A stretch of DNA of 7,012 nt from an uncultured Oscillospiraceae bacterium (GCA_958427155.1 CAUABB010000074.1:1-7012), one strand, 5' to 3'; positions 1 to 5,748 are shown, counted from the stretch's first letter. Made by a program: numbers and translations. Notes: generated from the letters alone by a model not told the origin.

Positions 1-2
1 GT

Positions 3-560
3 TGGGCTAATCTCATTGGGGCTGATCTCAGTGAGGCTAATCTCATTGGGGCTAATCTCAGTGGGGCTGATCTCAGTGAGGCTAATCTCCGTTGGGCTAA
101 TCTCAGTGAGGCTAATCTCCGTTGGGCTAATCTCATTGGGGCTGATCTCAGTGAGGCTAATCTCCGTTGGGCTAATCTCATTGGGGCTGATCTCAGTGAG
201 GCTAATCTCATTGGGGCTAAAAATATTCCTTTTATTCCTTATTCTTGTCCTGATTTTGGAATGTTTATAGGGTTTAAAAAGGCATCTGGTTACCTTGTGG
301 TATTAGAAATACCAGAGGATGCAAAAAGATGTTCGGCAACAGGCCGTAAATGTAGATGTGATAAAGCGAAAGTATTAGACATTAAAAATTTGGATGGGAG
401 TTGTGCAAATATTAAGTCGGTAAAGAGTAATTATGATCCTGATTTTATCTATGAGATAGGAAAAATTGCTAGTGTAGATAATTTTGATAACAATCGTTGG
501 AACGAGTGCTCAACAGGTATACATTTTTTTATTAATTGGCAAGAGGCGGTGAATTATTAA
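3..560 (+). CDS. Pentapeptide-repeat protein with C-terminal DUF5758-like domain (5' end outside window)
   Basis: The frame is open from the window edge to TAA at 558-560, giving 185 visible codons; the start codon lies upstream. The first ~72 residues are 14 consecutive A(N/D)LXX pentapeptides (ANLIG, ADLSE, ANLRW types), which in this family stack as a right-handed quadrilateral beta-helix. The remaining ~113 residues are non-repetitive and include GYLVVLEIPEDAKR, ATGRKCRCDKAKVL and a terminal NWQEAVNY. I recognise this as the DUF5758-type tail often fused to pentapeptide repeats in phage proteins. The biochemical role is unknown; some repeat proteins mimic DNA, but nothing here shows that. 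The overlapping frame that reads LISVG/LISVR repeats (16-270) is an artefact of the 15-bp DNA repeat. Its stop overlaps an in-frame ATG of the next gene (TAATG). The repeat class is certain, the tail domain name less so. Confidence 0.9.
   Translation, partial: WANLIGADLSEANLIGANLSGADLSEANLRWANLSEANLRWANLIGADLSEANLRWANLIGADLSEANLIGAKNIPFIPYSCPDFGMFIGFKKASGYLVVLEIPEDAKRCSATGRKCRCDKAKVLDIKNLDGSCANIKSVKSNYDPDFIYEIGKIASVDNFDNNRWNECSTGIHFFINWQEAVNY
6..218 (+). repeat. 15-bp tandem repeat array encoding pentapeptides
   Basis: There are 14 full units plus a trailing GCT. Each unit is built on GCT(A/G)ATCTC followed by two variable codons, chosen from very few options (ATTGGG, AGTGAG, CGTTGG, AGTGGG). 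Codon choice is nearly invariant: Ala is always GCT and Leu always CTC, which protein-level selection alone would not require. Units 9-11 and 12-14 show a 45-bp higher-order pattern (ANLIG ADLSE ANLRW / ANLIG ADLSE ANLIG), also seen in units 1-3. This suggests recent in-frame duplication by slippage or unequal recombination. The array continues to the left of the window, because the first bases match the end of an RW-type unit. Confidence 0.95.
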
Positions 561-589
561 TGAACCATCTTGACCTGATAGAAGAGAAC

Positions 590-595
590 AGGAGG
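590..595 (+). promoter_or_regulatory. Strong ribosome binding site AGGAGG that decides a start
   Basis: A perfect AGGAGG sits 6 bases before ATG 602, inside the longer reading frame that could begin at ATG 560. It favours initiation at 602, where the protein would begin MDWINV as DUF551 proteins usually do. A weaker site, GGCGGTG at 545-551, serves ATG 560, so both starts may be used. Confidence 0.7.
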
Positions 596-601
596 CTGAC
601 A

Positions 602-808
602 ATGGACTGGATCAACGTTAAAAGAATGACACCGGAGCCGTTTGTAAGTGTACTGTGTCGGATGCCTGGCGAAAAGCCTTTTCCTACAGTGCATGAGGGG
701 TATATAACAAAAGACGGTATATGGGTATCAAATTATTTTAAGAGAGAACCGGGCGAAGTAACCCATTGGGCATACATGCCGGATTTTCCAGACGACATGG
801 AGGACTAA
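602..808 (+). CDS. DUF551-like small phage protein, copy 1
   Basis: This 68-residue protein begins MDWINVKRMTPEP and ends with GEVTHWAYMPDFPDD. The pattern of WI-V near the N-terminus, a central strand-rich part and a late VTHWxxxP motif is characteristic of DUF551, a short domain common in phages and prophages with no known biochemical function. The start at 602 is chosen for its perfect AGGAGG and fit to the family. An in-frame ATG at 560 overlaps the upstream stop as TAATG and would add 14 residues. It is followed two bases after its stop by the ATG of the next gene, so the two are surely co-translated. A second DUF551 protein lies at 1389-1598. The two share only the signature positions, so they are diverged paralogues or separate acquisitions. 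Confidence 0.85.
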   Translation: MDWINVKRMTPEPFVSVLCRMPGEKPFPTVHEGYITKDGIWVSNYFKREPGEVTHWAYMPDFPDDMED

Positions 809-810
809 CA

Positions 811-1080
811 ATGGCTGAGTACATAGAACGGGAAGAATTGCTTGGAATAGAAAAACTGCTTGATACAGAGGTTTTGAGAGCATCAAAAACAGCATCAAAC
901 ATTTATGACCAAATACTGTATGATATCGAAAATTTCCCAGCCGCTGACGTGGTTCCGGTGGTTAGATGTAAGGACTGCTCACACTGTAGCATTGAGGGTT
1001 CGCTTTATCTCTGTGCGTTATGGAATCATTTAACGGAATTAAATGATTTTTGTTCTGCTGCTAAAAGGCGGGAGGAATAA
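811..1080 (+). CDS. Small Cys-rich phage protein (YIEREELL / VVRCKDC type)
   Basis: The protein has 89 residues. ATG 811 has GGAGG at 799-803, seven bases upstream, so it is preferred over the in-frame ATG at 766, which lies inside the previous gene. It begins MAEYIEREELL, has a helical middle, then the linker NFPAADVVPVVRCKDC and a Cys cluster (C53, C56, C59, C68, C81) ending DFCSAAKRREE. From memory, short proteins with a (D/E)-rich YIERE or LIDAD start, a PAADVVPVVRCKDC linker and a final FCS..R(R/K) are very common in Clostridia prophages and are annotated as hypothetical. The Cys spacing suggests a small zinc-binding fold, although no metal site has been shown. No enzymatic motif is seen. 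Confidence 0.85.
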   Translation: MAEYIEREELLGIEKLLDTEVLRASKTASNIYDQILYDIENFPAADVVPVVRCKDCSHCSIEGSLYLCALWNHLTELNDFCSAAKRREE

Positions 1081-1084
1081 CAAT

Positions 1085-1369
1085 ATGAGATTGATTGACG
1101 CAGATTTAGCTGATATTTATTTGAATGACACAGCCTGCGAACAGCTTAAGCTAATTCCTACTATTAATCCAAAAACGCTTCCGATTGTGAAAAAGCTGAG
1201 GCAACAGCTTGAAAAAGTAACAGCGGAGAGGGACAAGGCAGTAAACGAATTATCTAAATGCTGTTATCATTGCAAGCATTACACGCCAAGATTACGAGGT
1301 ATATCTACAATTTGTTTAAAATGCAAAACCGATGTAAATGGGAAAAGAACTAATTGGGAGTGGAAATGA
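1085..1369 (+). CDS. Small phage protein with LIDAD start, coiled coil and two CxxC pairs
   Basis: The protein has 94 residues. ATG 1085 has GGAGG at 1071-1075; the in-frame ATG at 1043 lies within the upstream gene and is not preferred. It starts MRLIDADLADIYL, a module widespread in phage hypothetical proteins. Residues ~33-58 (VKKLRQQLEKVTAERDKAV) look like a short coiled coil. A C-terminal C60xxC63...C77xxC80 cluster followed by NWEWK suggests a small zinc knuckle. Comparable proteins in Clostridia phages carry the same EKVTAERD helix and NWEW ending. The function is unknown; a protein- or nucleic-acid-binding adaptor is conceivable but is not supported directly. Confidence 0.83.
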   Translation: MRLIDADLADIYLNDTACEQLKLIPTINPKTLPIVKKLRQQLEKVTAERDKAVNELSKCCYHCKHYTPRLRGISTICLKCKTDVNGKRTNWEWK

Positions 1370-1388
1370 CTACAGGAGGTGCAGAGTG

Positions 1389-1598
1389 ATGGAATGGATA
1401 AGCGTTGAGGATATGGTACCAGAATTAAAAGGAACTAATCAAGAGGTATGCTGTTTGGTTACAAATGGAGTTGTGATTCACATGGCATATTACACTTTAA
1501 GTGGATGGCACTTTTGCGAGAGTGGGCAAATAAAAGAACCAATGTTTTACGATGTAACCCACTGGATGCCTTTGCCTGAACCGCCGGAGGCGTTATGA
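1389..1598 (+). CDS. DUF551 protein, copy 2
   Basis: A 69-residue protein starting MEWISVEDMVPE and ending DVTHWMPLPEPPEAL, which is almost the canonical DUF551 signature (WIxVxDxxPE...VTHWMPLPEPP). ATG 1389 is selected because a perfect AGGAGGT at 1374-1380 precedes it by eight bases. The in-frame ATG at 1338 lies within the previous gene and has no comparable site. The domain is frequent in phage early regions and has no assigned reaction. Its stop overlaps the start of a 23-codon ORF as ATGA. Compared with copy 1 at 602-808 it is closer to the family consensus. Confidence 0.9.
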   Translation: MEWISVEDMVPELKGTNQEVCCLVTNGVVIHMAYYTLSGWHFCESGQIKEPMFYDVTHWMPLPEPPEAL

Positions 1599-1666
1599 AA
1601 CAACGGCGGGACAAGCGAAATAAAATCAGAATTTATATACAGCCGGAAACCTTTTATCATTTGTGA
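1595..1666 (+). CDS. Possible micro-ORF or remnant, 23 residues
   Basis: ATG 1595 overlaps the preceding TGA (ATGA) and follows GGAGG at 1586-1590 with a short 4-base spacer. It encodes a very basic peptide beginning MKQRRDKRNK and ending IYIQPETFYHL, and stops exactly where the next gene's ribosome site begins. The segment RIYIQPETFYHL resembles, from memory, the N-terminal part of longer phage hypothetical proteins, so this may be a gene cut off by a module exchange rather than a functional peptide. The evidence is only the start context and that resemblance. Confidence 0.4.
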   Translation: MKQRRDKRNKIRIYIQPETFYHL

Positions 1667-1680
1667 AAAAGGAGAATCAT

Positions 1681-2256
1681 ATGAAAAAGATTCCTACATT
1701 GTTTAAAAGAGAGTTTAAAAACCATAAGGTTTATTCTATTAGTCCTGAAATTACACAAGGAATGGAGTGGGTACTTAAAGGAGAAGGAGTAGCAACAGAA
1801 AAGATGGATGGGAGCTGTTGCGCTATAATTGATGGAAAATTCTATAAAAGATATGATGCTAAAAAAGATAAAAATCCTCCACAAAATTCAATTTCGTGTG
1901 GTGATCCTGATCCAATAACTGGACATTGGCCTCATTGGGTAGCGGTAGACTATAACAATTCGAATGACAAGTGGTTTGTTAGAGCACTTAACAACACACC
2001 TGATTTGAAAGACGGTACATATGAAGCTATCGGCCCTCATTTTCAAGGAAACCCATATGGACTATTCGATGACATTCTTGAACCGCACGGTGTTAAAATT
2101 ATTGACGTTGTAAGAACTTTTGAAGGTATTCGCAGTTACTTATCTAATAACTTGATTGAGGGGATCGTTTTTTGGAAAGACGGAGAGCCTAAATGCAAAA
2201 TTAAAAGAACAGATTTCGGATTAAGATGGCCTTTAAATAAATGTAAAAAAGATTGA
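1681..2256 (+). CDS. Phage RNA ligase (nucleotidyltransferase fold, DUF5565 / Rnl1-like)
   Basis: This 191-residue protein carries the hallmarks of the covalent nucleotidyltransferase superfamily. Motif I is EKMDGS, with K41 as the expected AMP-accepting lysine. A following FYKRY segment lies at 54-58, a motif III-like GTYEAIG at 112-118, motif IV-like IEGIVFW at 159-165 and motif V-like KIKR at 173-176. Such enzymes seal RNA 5'-phosphate and 3'-hydroxyl ends using ATP; phage versions typically repair tRNAs cut by host anticodon nucleases. At this length it is essentially the catalytic core, with no obvious extra domain. ATG 1681 has AAGGAG six bases away, and is preferred over an in-frame GTG at 1663 that overlaps the preceding ORF. 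No polynucleotide kinase/phosphatase partner is visible here. RNA rather than DNA ligase is inferred from overall similarity to the family. Confidence 0.85.
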   Translation: MKKIPTLFKREFKNHKVYSISPEITQGMEWVLKGEGVATEKMDGSCCAIIDGKFYKRYDAKKDKNPPQNSISCGDPDPITGHWPHWVAVDYNNSNDKWFVRALNNTPDLKDGTYEAIGPHFQGNPYGLFDDILEPHGVKIIDVVRTFEGIRSYLSNNLIEGIVFWKDGEPKCKIKRTDFGLRWPLNKCKKD

Positions 2257-2265
2257 GGGTATTCG

Positions 2266-2358
2266 ATGATCAAATACATCATCCAGCGGATTGAGTGCCA
2301 AAAAGTAGTCGAAGAATGGCGAAAAGATTCTGTATCAGAAGCAGAAACAATTTTGTGA
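2266..2358 (+). CDS. Possible micro-ORF, 30 residues
   Basis: ATG 2266 lies 9 bases after the ligase stop, with GAGGGT at 2255-2260 as a plausible ribosome site. The peptide starts MIKYIIQRIE and ends SVSEAETIL; it is predicted mostly helical and charged, with no recognised domain. It fills the space between the ligase and the MazG-like gene and ends just before the latter's AAAAGGAG. It is similar in position and ending to the 1595-1666 ORF. It could be a genuine small phage protein or a truncated remnant. Confidence 0.42.
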   Translation: MIKYIIQRIECQKVVEEWRKDSVSEAETIL

Positions 2359-2375
2359 AAAAAAGGAGAATAATA

Positions 2376-2696
2376 ATGACATTTAATGAATTTGCAAAAG
2401 AAATACATAACAATGCTGTTGTACATGGTTGGTGGGATGAAGAAAGAAGCTTTGGGGAGGTTATCGCTCTTTGTCATTCAGAACTTTCAGAAGCGTTGGA
2501 GGCGTACAGAAATGGAGAACAGTTGTTTTATTTTGAACAAAATAAGCCAGAAGGTATAGCGGTTGAAATGATTGACTGCATTATCCGAATCTTAGACTGG
2601 TGTGGAAAAAACGGTATTGATGTTGATGAAATTATGTCGCAGAAACACGAATACAATAAAACTCGTTCATATCGACATGGAGGAAAAAAGATATGA
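2376..2696 (+). CDS. MazG-like nucleotide pyrophosphohydrolase
   Basis: The 106-residue protein shows the all-alpha NTP pyrophosphohydrolase (MazG-like) pattern: E36xxE39 in CHSELSEALEAYRNG and E64xxD67 in AVEMIDCIIRILDWCG, the acidic residues that bind Mg2+ in this family. A C-terminal KHEYNKTRSYRHGGKK matches the lysine/arginine-rich end seen in phage homologues. These enzymes hydrolyse (d)NTPs to monophosphates and pyrophosphate; in phages, roles in nucleotide pool clean-up or lowering (p)ppGpp have been proposed. ATG 2376 is chosen because AGGAG precedes it by seven bases; the in-frame ATG at 2295 lies in another small ORF and lacks a site. The stop overlaps the next ATG (ATGA), so the two are translationally coupled. 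Confidence 0.9.
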   Translation: MTFNEFAKEIHNNAVVHGWWDEERSFGEVIALCHSELSEALEAYRNGEQLFYFEQNKPEGIAVEMIDCIIRILDWCGKNGIDVDEIMSQKHEYNKTRSYRHGGKKI

Positions 2697-2902
2697 AACG
2701 TCATAAGCCAAAACCAAAAGATTTATATTCAAAAAAAAATACTTTATGCTGGAGCTGCAAACGGTCAATAGGAGATTGCGAATGGTCAAACTTTTTTGTT
2801 CCTGTATATGGCTGGAACGCTGAAAAAACAACTATTAGAATGGGAACACGCAGAACAGAAAGTTATAGAGTTATATCTTGCCCTAAATATATAAGAGGTT
2901 AA
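2693..2902 (+). CDS. Small Cys-containing phage protein (CWSC...WS..F.PV.GW type)
   Basis: A 69-residue basic protein, coupled to the MazG-like gene by an ATGA overlap and served by GGAGG at 2679-2683. It carries C19xxC22, C29 and C63 in the contexts LCWSCKRSIGDCEWS and SYRVISCPKYIRG, with FFVPVYGW between. I recall this arrangement in many phage hypothetical proteins of Firmicutes. Four cysteines in two groups suggest a single zinc site holding a compact fold. No catalytic motif is seen. The function is unknown; a nucleic-acid or protein contact role is a guess. Confidence 0.85.
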   Translation: MKRHKPKPKDLYSKKNTLCWSCKRSIGDCEWSNFFVPVYGWNAEKTTIRMGTRRTESYRVISCPKYIRG

Positions 2903-2907
2903 ATTAA

Positions 2908-3114
2908 ATGAAATATAAAATTGATATTTACATTGAAGGAATAATAGTTAAATCTTACAAAAATTTAATCTATGAGGACGCTAGAAATATATTTTTAAAT
3001 CATAGTAAATGTTGGGAAAACTATCCATTAGTTTATATTGATGGTATTCCTCAGACAATAAAAAAGGCATTAGAGCATTTTAAAATTAAAGGAAGTGTTT
3101 GGAGCGTATTATAA
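2908..3114 (+). CDS. Small hypothetical protein, 68 residues
   Basis: I do not recognise this protein. It begins MKYKIDIYIEGIIVKSY, suggesting a beta hairpin, followed by a helical part (YEDARNIFLNH), a strand (PLVYIDGIPQT) and a final helix. ATG 2908 lies five bases after the preceding stop, with a modest AGAGG site at 2895-2899. Its TAA shares one base with the next ATG (TAATG at 3112-3116), so it is translationally coupled to the following Cys-rich gene. The base composition is markedly AT-rich, like the genes that follow and unlike the genes at 600-1600. Confidence 0.78.
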   Translation: MKYKIDIYIEGIIVKSYKNLIYEDARNIFLNHSKCWENYPLVYIDGIPQTIKKALEHFKIKGSVWSVL

Positions 3115-3299
3115 TGGCCTTTCAAAATCAAAAGGTATATTATGAAAAATGTTACATATGTGGAAGAGAATTTAATGTTTGTTCTATAAAATTCTGCAAA
3201 GGTATAAATCAAAAAGTATGTTGCTATTGCTGCAAAAATTGTGAAAATAATATTAATTTTGATATAGGTCAATCATGCAAATTAGATAAGGGGAGATAA
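3114..3299 (+). CDS. Very Cys-rich small protein, likely zinc-binding
   Basis: The 61-residue protein contains ten cysteines: C13xxC16, C23, C28, the run C36 C37 x C39 C40 with C43, and C55. The order CYICGREF...C...VCCYCCKNC resembles a double zinc ribbon or treble-clef arrangement, as in small transcription- or replication-associated zinc proteins, but I cannot assign a family. ATG 3114 overlaps the upstream stop (TAATG) and has GGAG at 3101-3104. An in-frame ATG at 3099 lies upstream but has no ribosome site. It sits immediately before the primase-helicase, three bases away. Because the primase's own zinc finger is degenerate, a link between the two is tempting but unproven. Confidence 0.8.
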   Translation: MAFQNQKVYYEKCYICGREFNVCSIKFCKGINQKVCCYCCKNCENNINFDIGQSCKLDKGR

Positions 3300-3305
3300 C
3301 ATGTG
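3288..3305 (+). promoter_or_regulatory. Ribosome site with overlapping ATG and GTG starts before the primase-helicase
   Basis: AAGGGGAG at 3288-3295 is followed by ATGTG at 3301-3305. The ATG opens a frame that stops after five codons (MWIYL), whereas the GTG at 3303 opens the 800-codon gene. The distance from GGGAG is seven bases to GTG and five to ATG. Initiation at the ATG would compete with the GTG and could hold down expression of the replication protein. Confidence 0.6.
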
Positions 3306-5705
3306 GATATATCTCTAATTAAAAACAGAATTAATTGCGTTGATTATGCAATAAAAATGGGGCTTGGAATAACGAGGCCCGGAGATAGATGTAAATCTCC
3401 ATTAAGAACAAACGCAAAAAACAAATCATCTTTTGTAGTATATCAGAATCATTGGATAGATTATGGTTCAAGTGAAGGAGGCGATGTAATTGATCTCCAC
3501 GCAGAATTATATTGTGGTGGAGATAGGGGAAAAGCTATAAGGGAACTAGCGGATATGGTAGGGATTACTTATGAACCAACTTATTCGTTTTGGAAGCAAT
3601 CTACTCAAAAACTTTGTAATTTAATTGAATCATGGCATCAAAATTTAAGGAAACAAGATATAGATTATTTACATAGTCGTAAAATAACGGATGATACGAT
3701 TAAAAAATTAAAAATTGGATATACCGGATATGGTACAACTGTATCTGTAAGAGGAACAAACGTACAGGGATTTGGCGCAAATAGAATTGTGATTCCAACA
3801 TTTAAAAACGGTTATGTTTGTTCTTGGACAGCTAGGGCAATAGGAGATATTAAACCTAAATATTTAAAGCCTCCAAACAACGATTTTTCGCAAAGTATTC
3901 CATGGGGAACCAATACATTAAATTTATCAAATGATACTATATTTATTGCGGAAGGAACATTTGACGCTCTTTCTATATATCAATGCGGATTTCCTGTACT
4001 TGCTACAATGGGTGGACATTTTGGACCAGAAGCTTTAAAAACTGTATATGATATATGCCGGTCATATGAAAATGTTATATTGTCTTTCGATAATGATACA
4101 TCTGGTAAAGAGTTCACTGAAAAATTAGGAGAATTATTTTTTAATAAGCGTATTCCGTTTAAGATAGCAAATATTCCTGATAAATATAAAGATATATCAG
4201 AATTTTATCAAGACGGTGGAAATGTAAAAGATTTATTTTTGCAAGATGGAATTATAGAACTTGCAAAATTAAAGAAAAATAAAAAGGATTTTGCAAATTT
4301 TTCTTATGATGCTGCTAAGTTTTATAGTAAGGCTGATATTTCTGAAATGTTTGTCGTTATAAAAAAAGAAGAAATTTTTAACCAAGCATGGCTAAAAGAA
4401 ATTGAAACATCTTGCTATAAATGCCCTTCAGAAATAAAAATTGTAAAGGACATCATAAAAAATCATCAACTGTTGTATGTTGATGCAGTAGGCTTTTATG
4501 AATACCTTTCAAAAGGAAAATGGCAATTACTTTCTGATCAAATTATAAATGGCTATATTTCAGACGCTTTAGGTGTATTTCAAAGTGGTAATAAAATTGA
4601 ACCAATAAAAAAACTTTTAAAGCCAAAAGTACTTACTAAAATTGAATTTGATAAGAATAATGTAATAAATTTTATTAATGGAACTTTAGAACTAGATTCT
4701 GGAATTTTTAGAGAGCACAGAGCGGAAGATTATTGTTCAATGCAAATGAATTACCCATATATTCCTGATGCTAGCGCGCCTAGATTTAAATCATTTTTAT
4801 CTCAAATTACGCTTGACGATTCAAAAAGAATTGAGTTATTACAAGAAATTGCTGGATATGTTCTTTTCCCAGATTGTAGATATGAAAAGCTATTTGTTTT
4901 TACCGGAGAAGGAGGAAATGGAAAATCTATATTTACTAAAATTTTAACAGCATTATACGGCCCCGAAAATGTTACAAATATTCCTCCCGGTAATCTTACT
5001 GAAGCATTTGACCGTATTCATTTGCGTAACTCTATGGTGAATATTGCAGGAGAAATAAAAGCGGACGTTTCTGGATCGGAAGAAATTATTAAGCAACTTG
5101 TGTCCATGGAGCAAATTCAAGCATGTTATAAGGGAAAAGATAATATAAAATTTAAATCAAGAGCAAAATTAATATTTTGCTGCAATGGACAATTAAAATC
5201 CTCCGATACTTCCGCTGGGCTCGAACGCAGATTAAGTATTCTTAATTTTCCTGCTAAATTTCGTGAGAATCCTGATCCAAATGATCCTTTCCAATTTAAA
5301 GCTGATATTATGCTTGAGCAAAAATTATTAAAAGAGCTTCCCGGCATCTTTAATTGGGCTTACGAAGGATACAAATTGCTTCTTTCTGTGAATTATTTTA
5401 CAGAAACGGACGAACAGGTTGAAATGATTGGGAACTTTAAGCGCGCTTCTTCTCCCGTTGTAGAATTTTGCGAATTTTTAAATGATGAAGGTCTTCCCCC
5501 TACTATTATTAAACATACTCTTTATATGAGATATAAAGACTGGTGCATTGATACAGGACATACTAGACCTAAATCAGAAACATCTTTCCATATAGAATTT
5601 CAAAGAGTAATGAATTTGGTTTATGATACATTTGAGCGTTCTATTCGGATCGATGGGTCTCCAAAAAAAGAAAGAGGGTATGTTTTAAAAGCTTCAAAAA
5701 AATAG
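3303..5705 (+). CDS. Phage primase-helicase (TOPRIM + D5-like superfamily 3 helicase)
   Basis: This 800-residue protein has a multi-domain layout. Residues ~1-90 resemble a CHC2 zinc-finger region (RCKSPLR...KSSFVV...EGGDVIDL), but only C30 of the usual four metal ligands remains. The TOPRIM domain at ~205-300 has the catalytic glutamate in AEGTFDALS (E217) and the DxD motif in SFDNDTSGKE (D263, D265). After a linker with a lone CxxC at 371-374, residues ~450-720 form a D5-like superfamily 3 helicase: Walker A GEGGNGKS at 535-542, Walker B region VNIAGEI (E584), motif C LIFCCNG (N628) and arginine finger candidates R642/R643. A winged-helix-like tail follows. Such proteins lay RNA primers and unwind the phage origin. 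The start is GTG 3303. A repeat-rich gap, probably its origin, follows directly. Confidence 0.93.
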   Translation: MDISLIKNRINCVDYAIKMGLGITRPGDRCKSPLRTNAKNKSSFVVYQNHWIDYGSSEGGDVIDLHAELYCGGDRGKAIRELADMVGITYEPTYSFWKQSTQKLCNLIESWHQNLRKQDIDYLHSRKITDDTIKKLKIGYTGYGTTVSVRGTNVQGFGANRIVIPTFKNGYVCSWTARAIGDIKPKYLKPPNNDFSQSIPWGTNTLNLSNDTIFIAEGTFDALSIYQCGFPVLATMGGHFGPEALKTVYDICRSYENVILSFDNDTSGKEFTEKLGELFFNKRIPFKIANIPDKYKDISEFYQDGGNVKDLFLQDGIIELAKLKKNKKDFANFSYDAAKFYSKADISEMFVVIKKEEIFNQAWLKEIETSCYKCPSEIKIVKDIIKNHQLLYVDAVGFYEYLSKGKWQLLSDQIINGYISDALGVFQSGNKIEPIKKLLKPKVLTKIEFDKNNVINFINGTLELDSGIFREHRAEDYCSMQMNYPYIPDASAPRFKSFLSQITLDDSKRIELLQEIAGYVLFPDCRYEKLFVFTGEGGNGKSIFTKILTALYGPENVTNIPPGNLTEAFDRIHLRNSMVNIAGEIKADVSGSEEIIKQLVSMEQIQACYKGKDNIKFKSRAKLIFCCNGQLKSSDTSAGLERRLSILNFPAKFRENPDPNDPFQFKADIMLEQKLLKELPGIFNWAYEGYKLLLSVNYFTETDEQVEMIGNFKRASSPVVEFCEFLNDEGLPPTIIKHTLYMRYKDWCIDTGHTRPKSETSFHIEFQRVMNLVYDTFERSIRIDGSPKKERGYVLKASKK

Positions 5706-5716
5706 CATAAATATGC
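5705..5716. repeat. Short dyad abutting the first repeat copy
   Basis: GCATAAATATGC has 5-base arms GCATA/TATGC around AA. It starts in the last base of the primase-helicase stop codon and ends immediately before repeat copy 1. It may be chance in AT-rich DNA or part of the same site. Confidence 0.4.
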
Positions 5717-5748
5717 GTAGTCACCCTTTAAAATTAAAGGTTGTCTAC
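5717..5748. repeat. Inverted repeat module 1 (GTAGTCACCCTTT / AAAGGTTGTCTAC)
   Basis: Two 13-base arms face each other around a 6-base A/T centre (AAAATT). Eleven of 13 positions pair; the mismatches are at arm positions 5 and 8. The inner part, CCTTTAA-AA-TTAAAGG (5725-5740), is a perfect dyad. The right arm also forms a nested dyad, GGTTGT-CT-ACAACC (5739-5752). A third partial copy, TGACTAC, follows at 5754-5760. The layout matches module 2 at 5801-5833, so it is not a chance hairpin. There is no T run after it, so a rho-independent terminator is unlikely. Confidence 0.85.

Noticed and set aside
16..270. Open frame of LISVG/LISVR repeats
   Set aside because: It is the shifted frame of the 15-bp repeat. 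The pentapeptide frame runs through it, continues into a well-formed C-terminal domain, and has a coherent family match.
1657..1884. Minus-strand open frame
   Set aside because: It lies opposite the RNA ligase, has no ribosome site or recognisable protein content, and all neighbours are on the + strand.
2136..2477. Minus-strand open frame of 113 codons
   Set aside because: It spans the opposite strand of the ligase end and the MazG-like gene, both well supported; its composition looks like a shadow.
3051..3272. Minus-strand open frame with hydrophobic residues, membrane-like
   Set aside because: The hydrophobicity comes from reading AT-rich DNA of the Cys-rich gene backwards; there is no start signal.
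5126..5347. Minus-strand open frame opposite the primase-helicase
   Set aside because: It overlaps the conserved helicase motif C and arginine finger coding region and has no gene signals.
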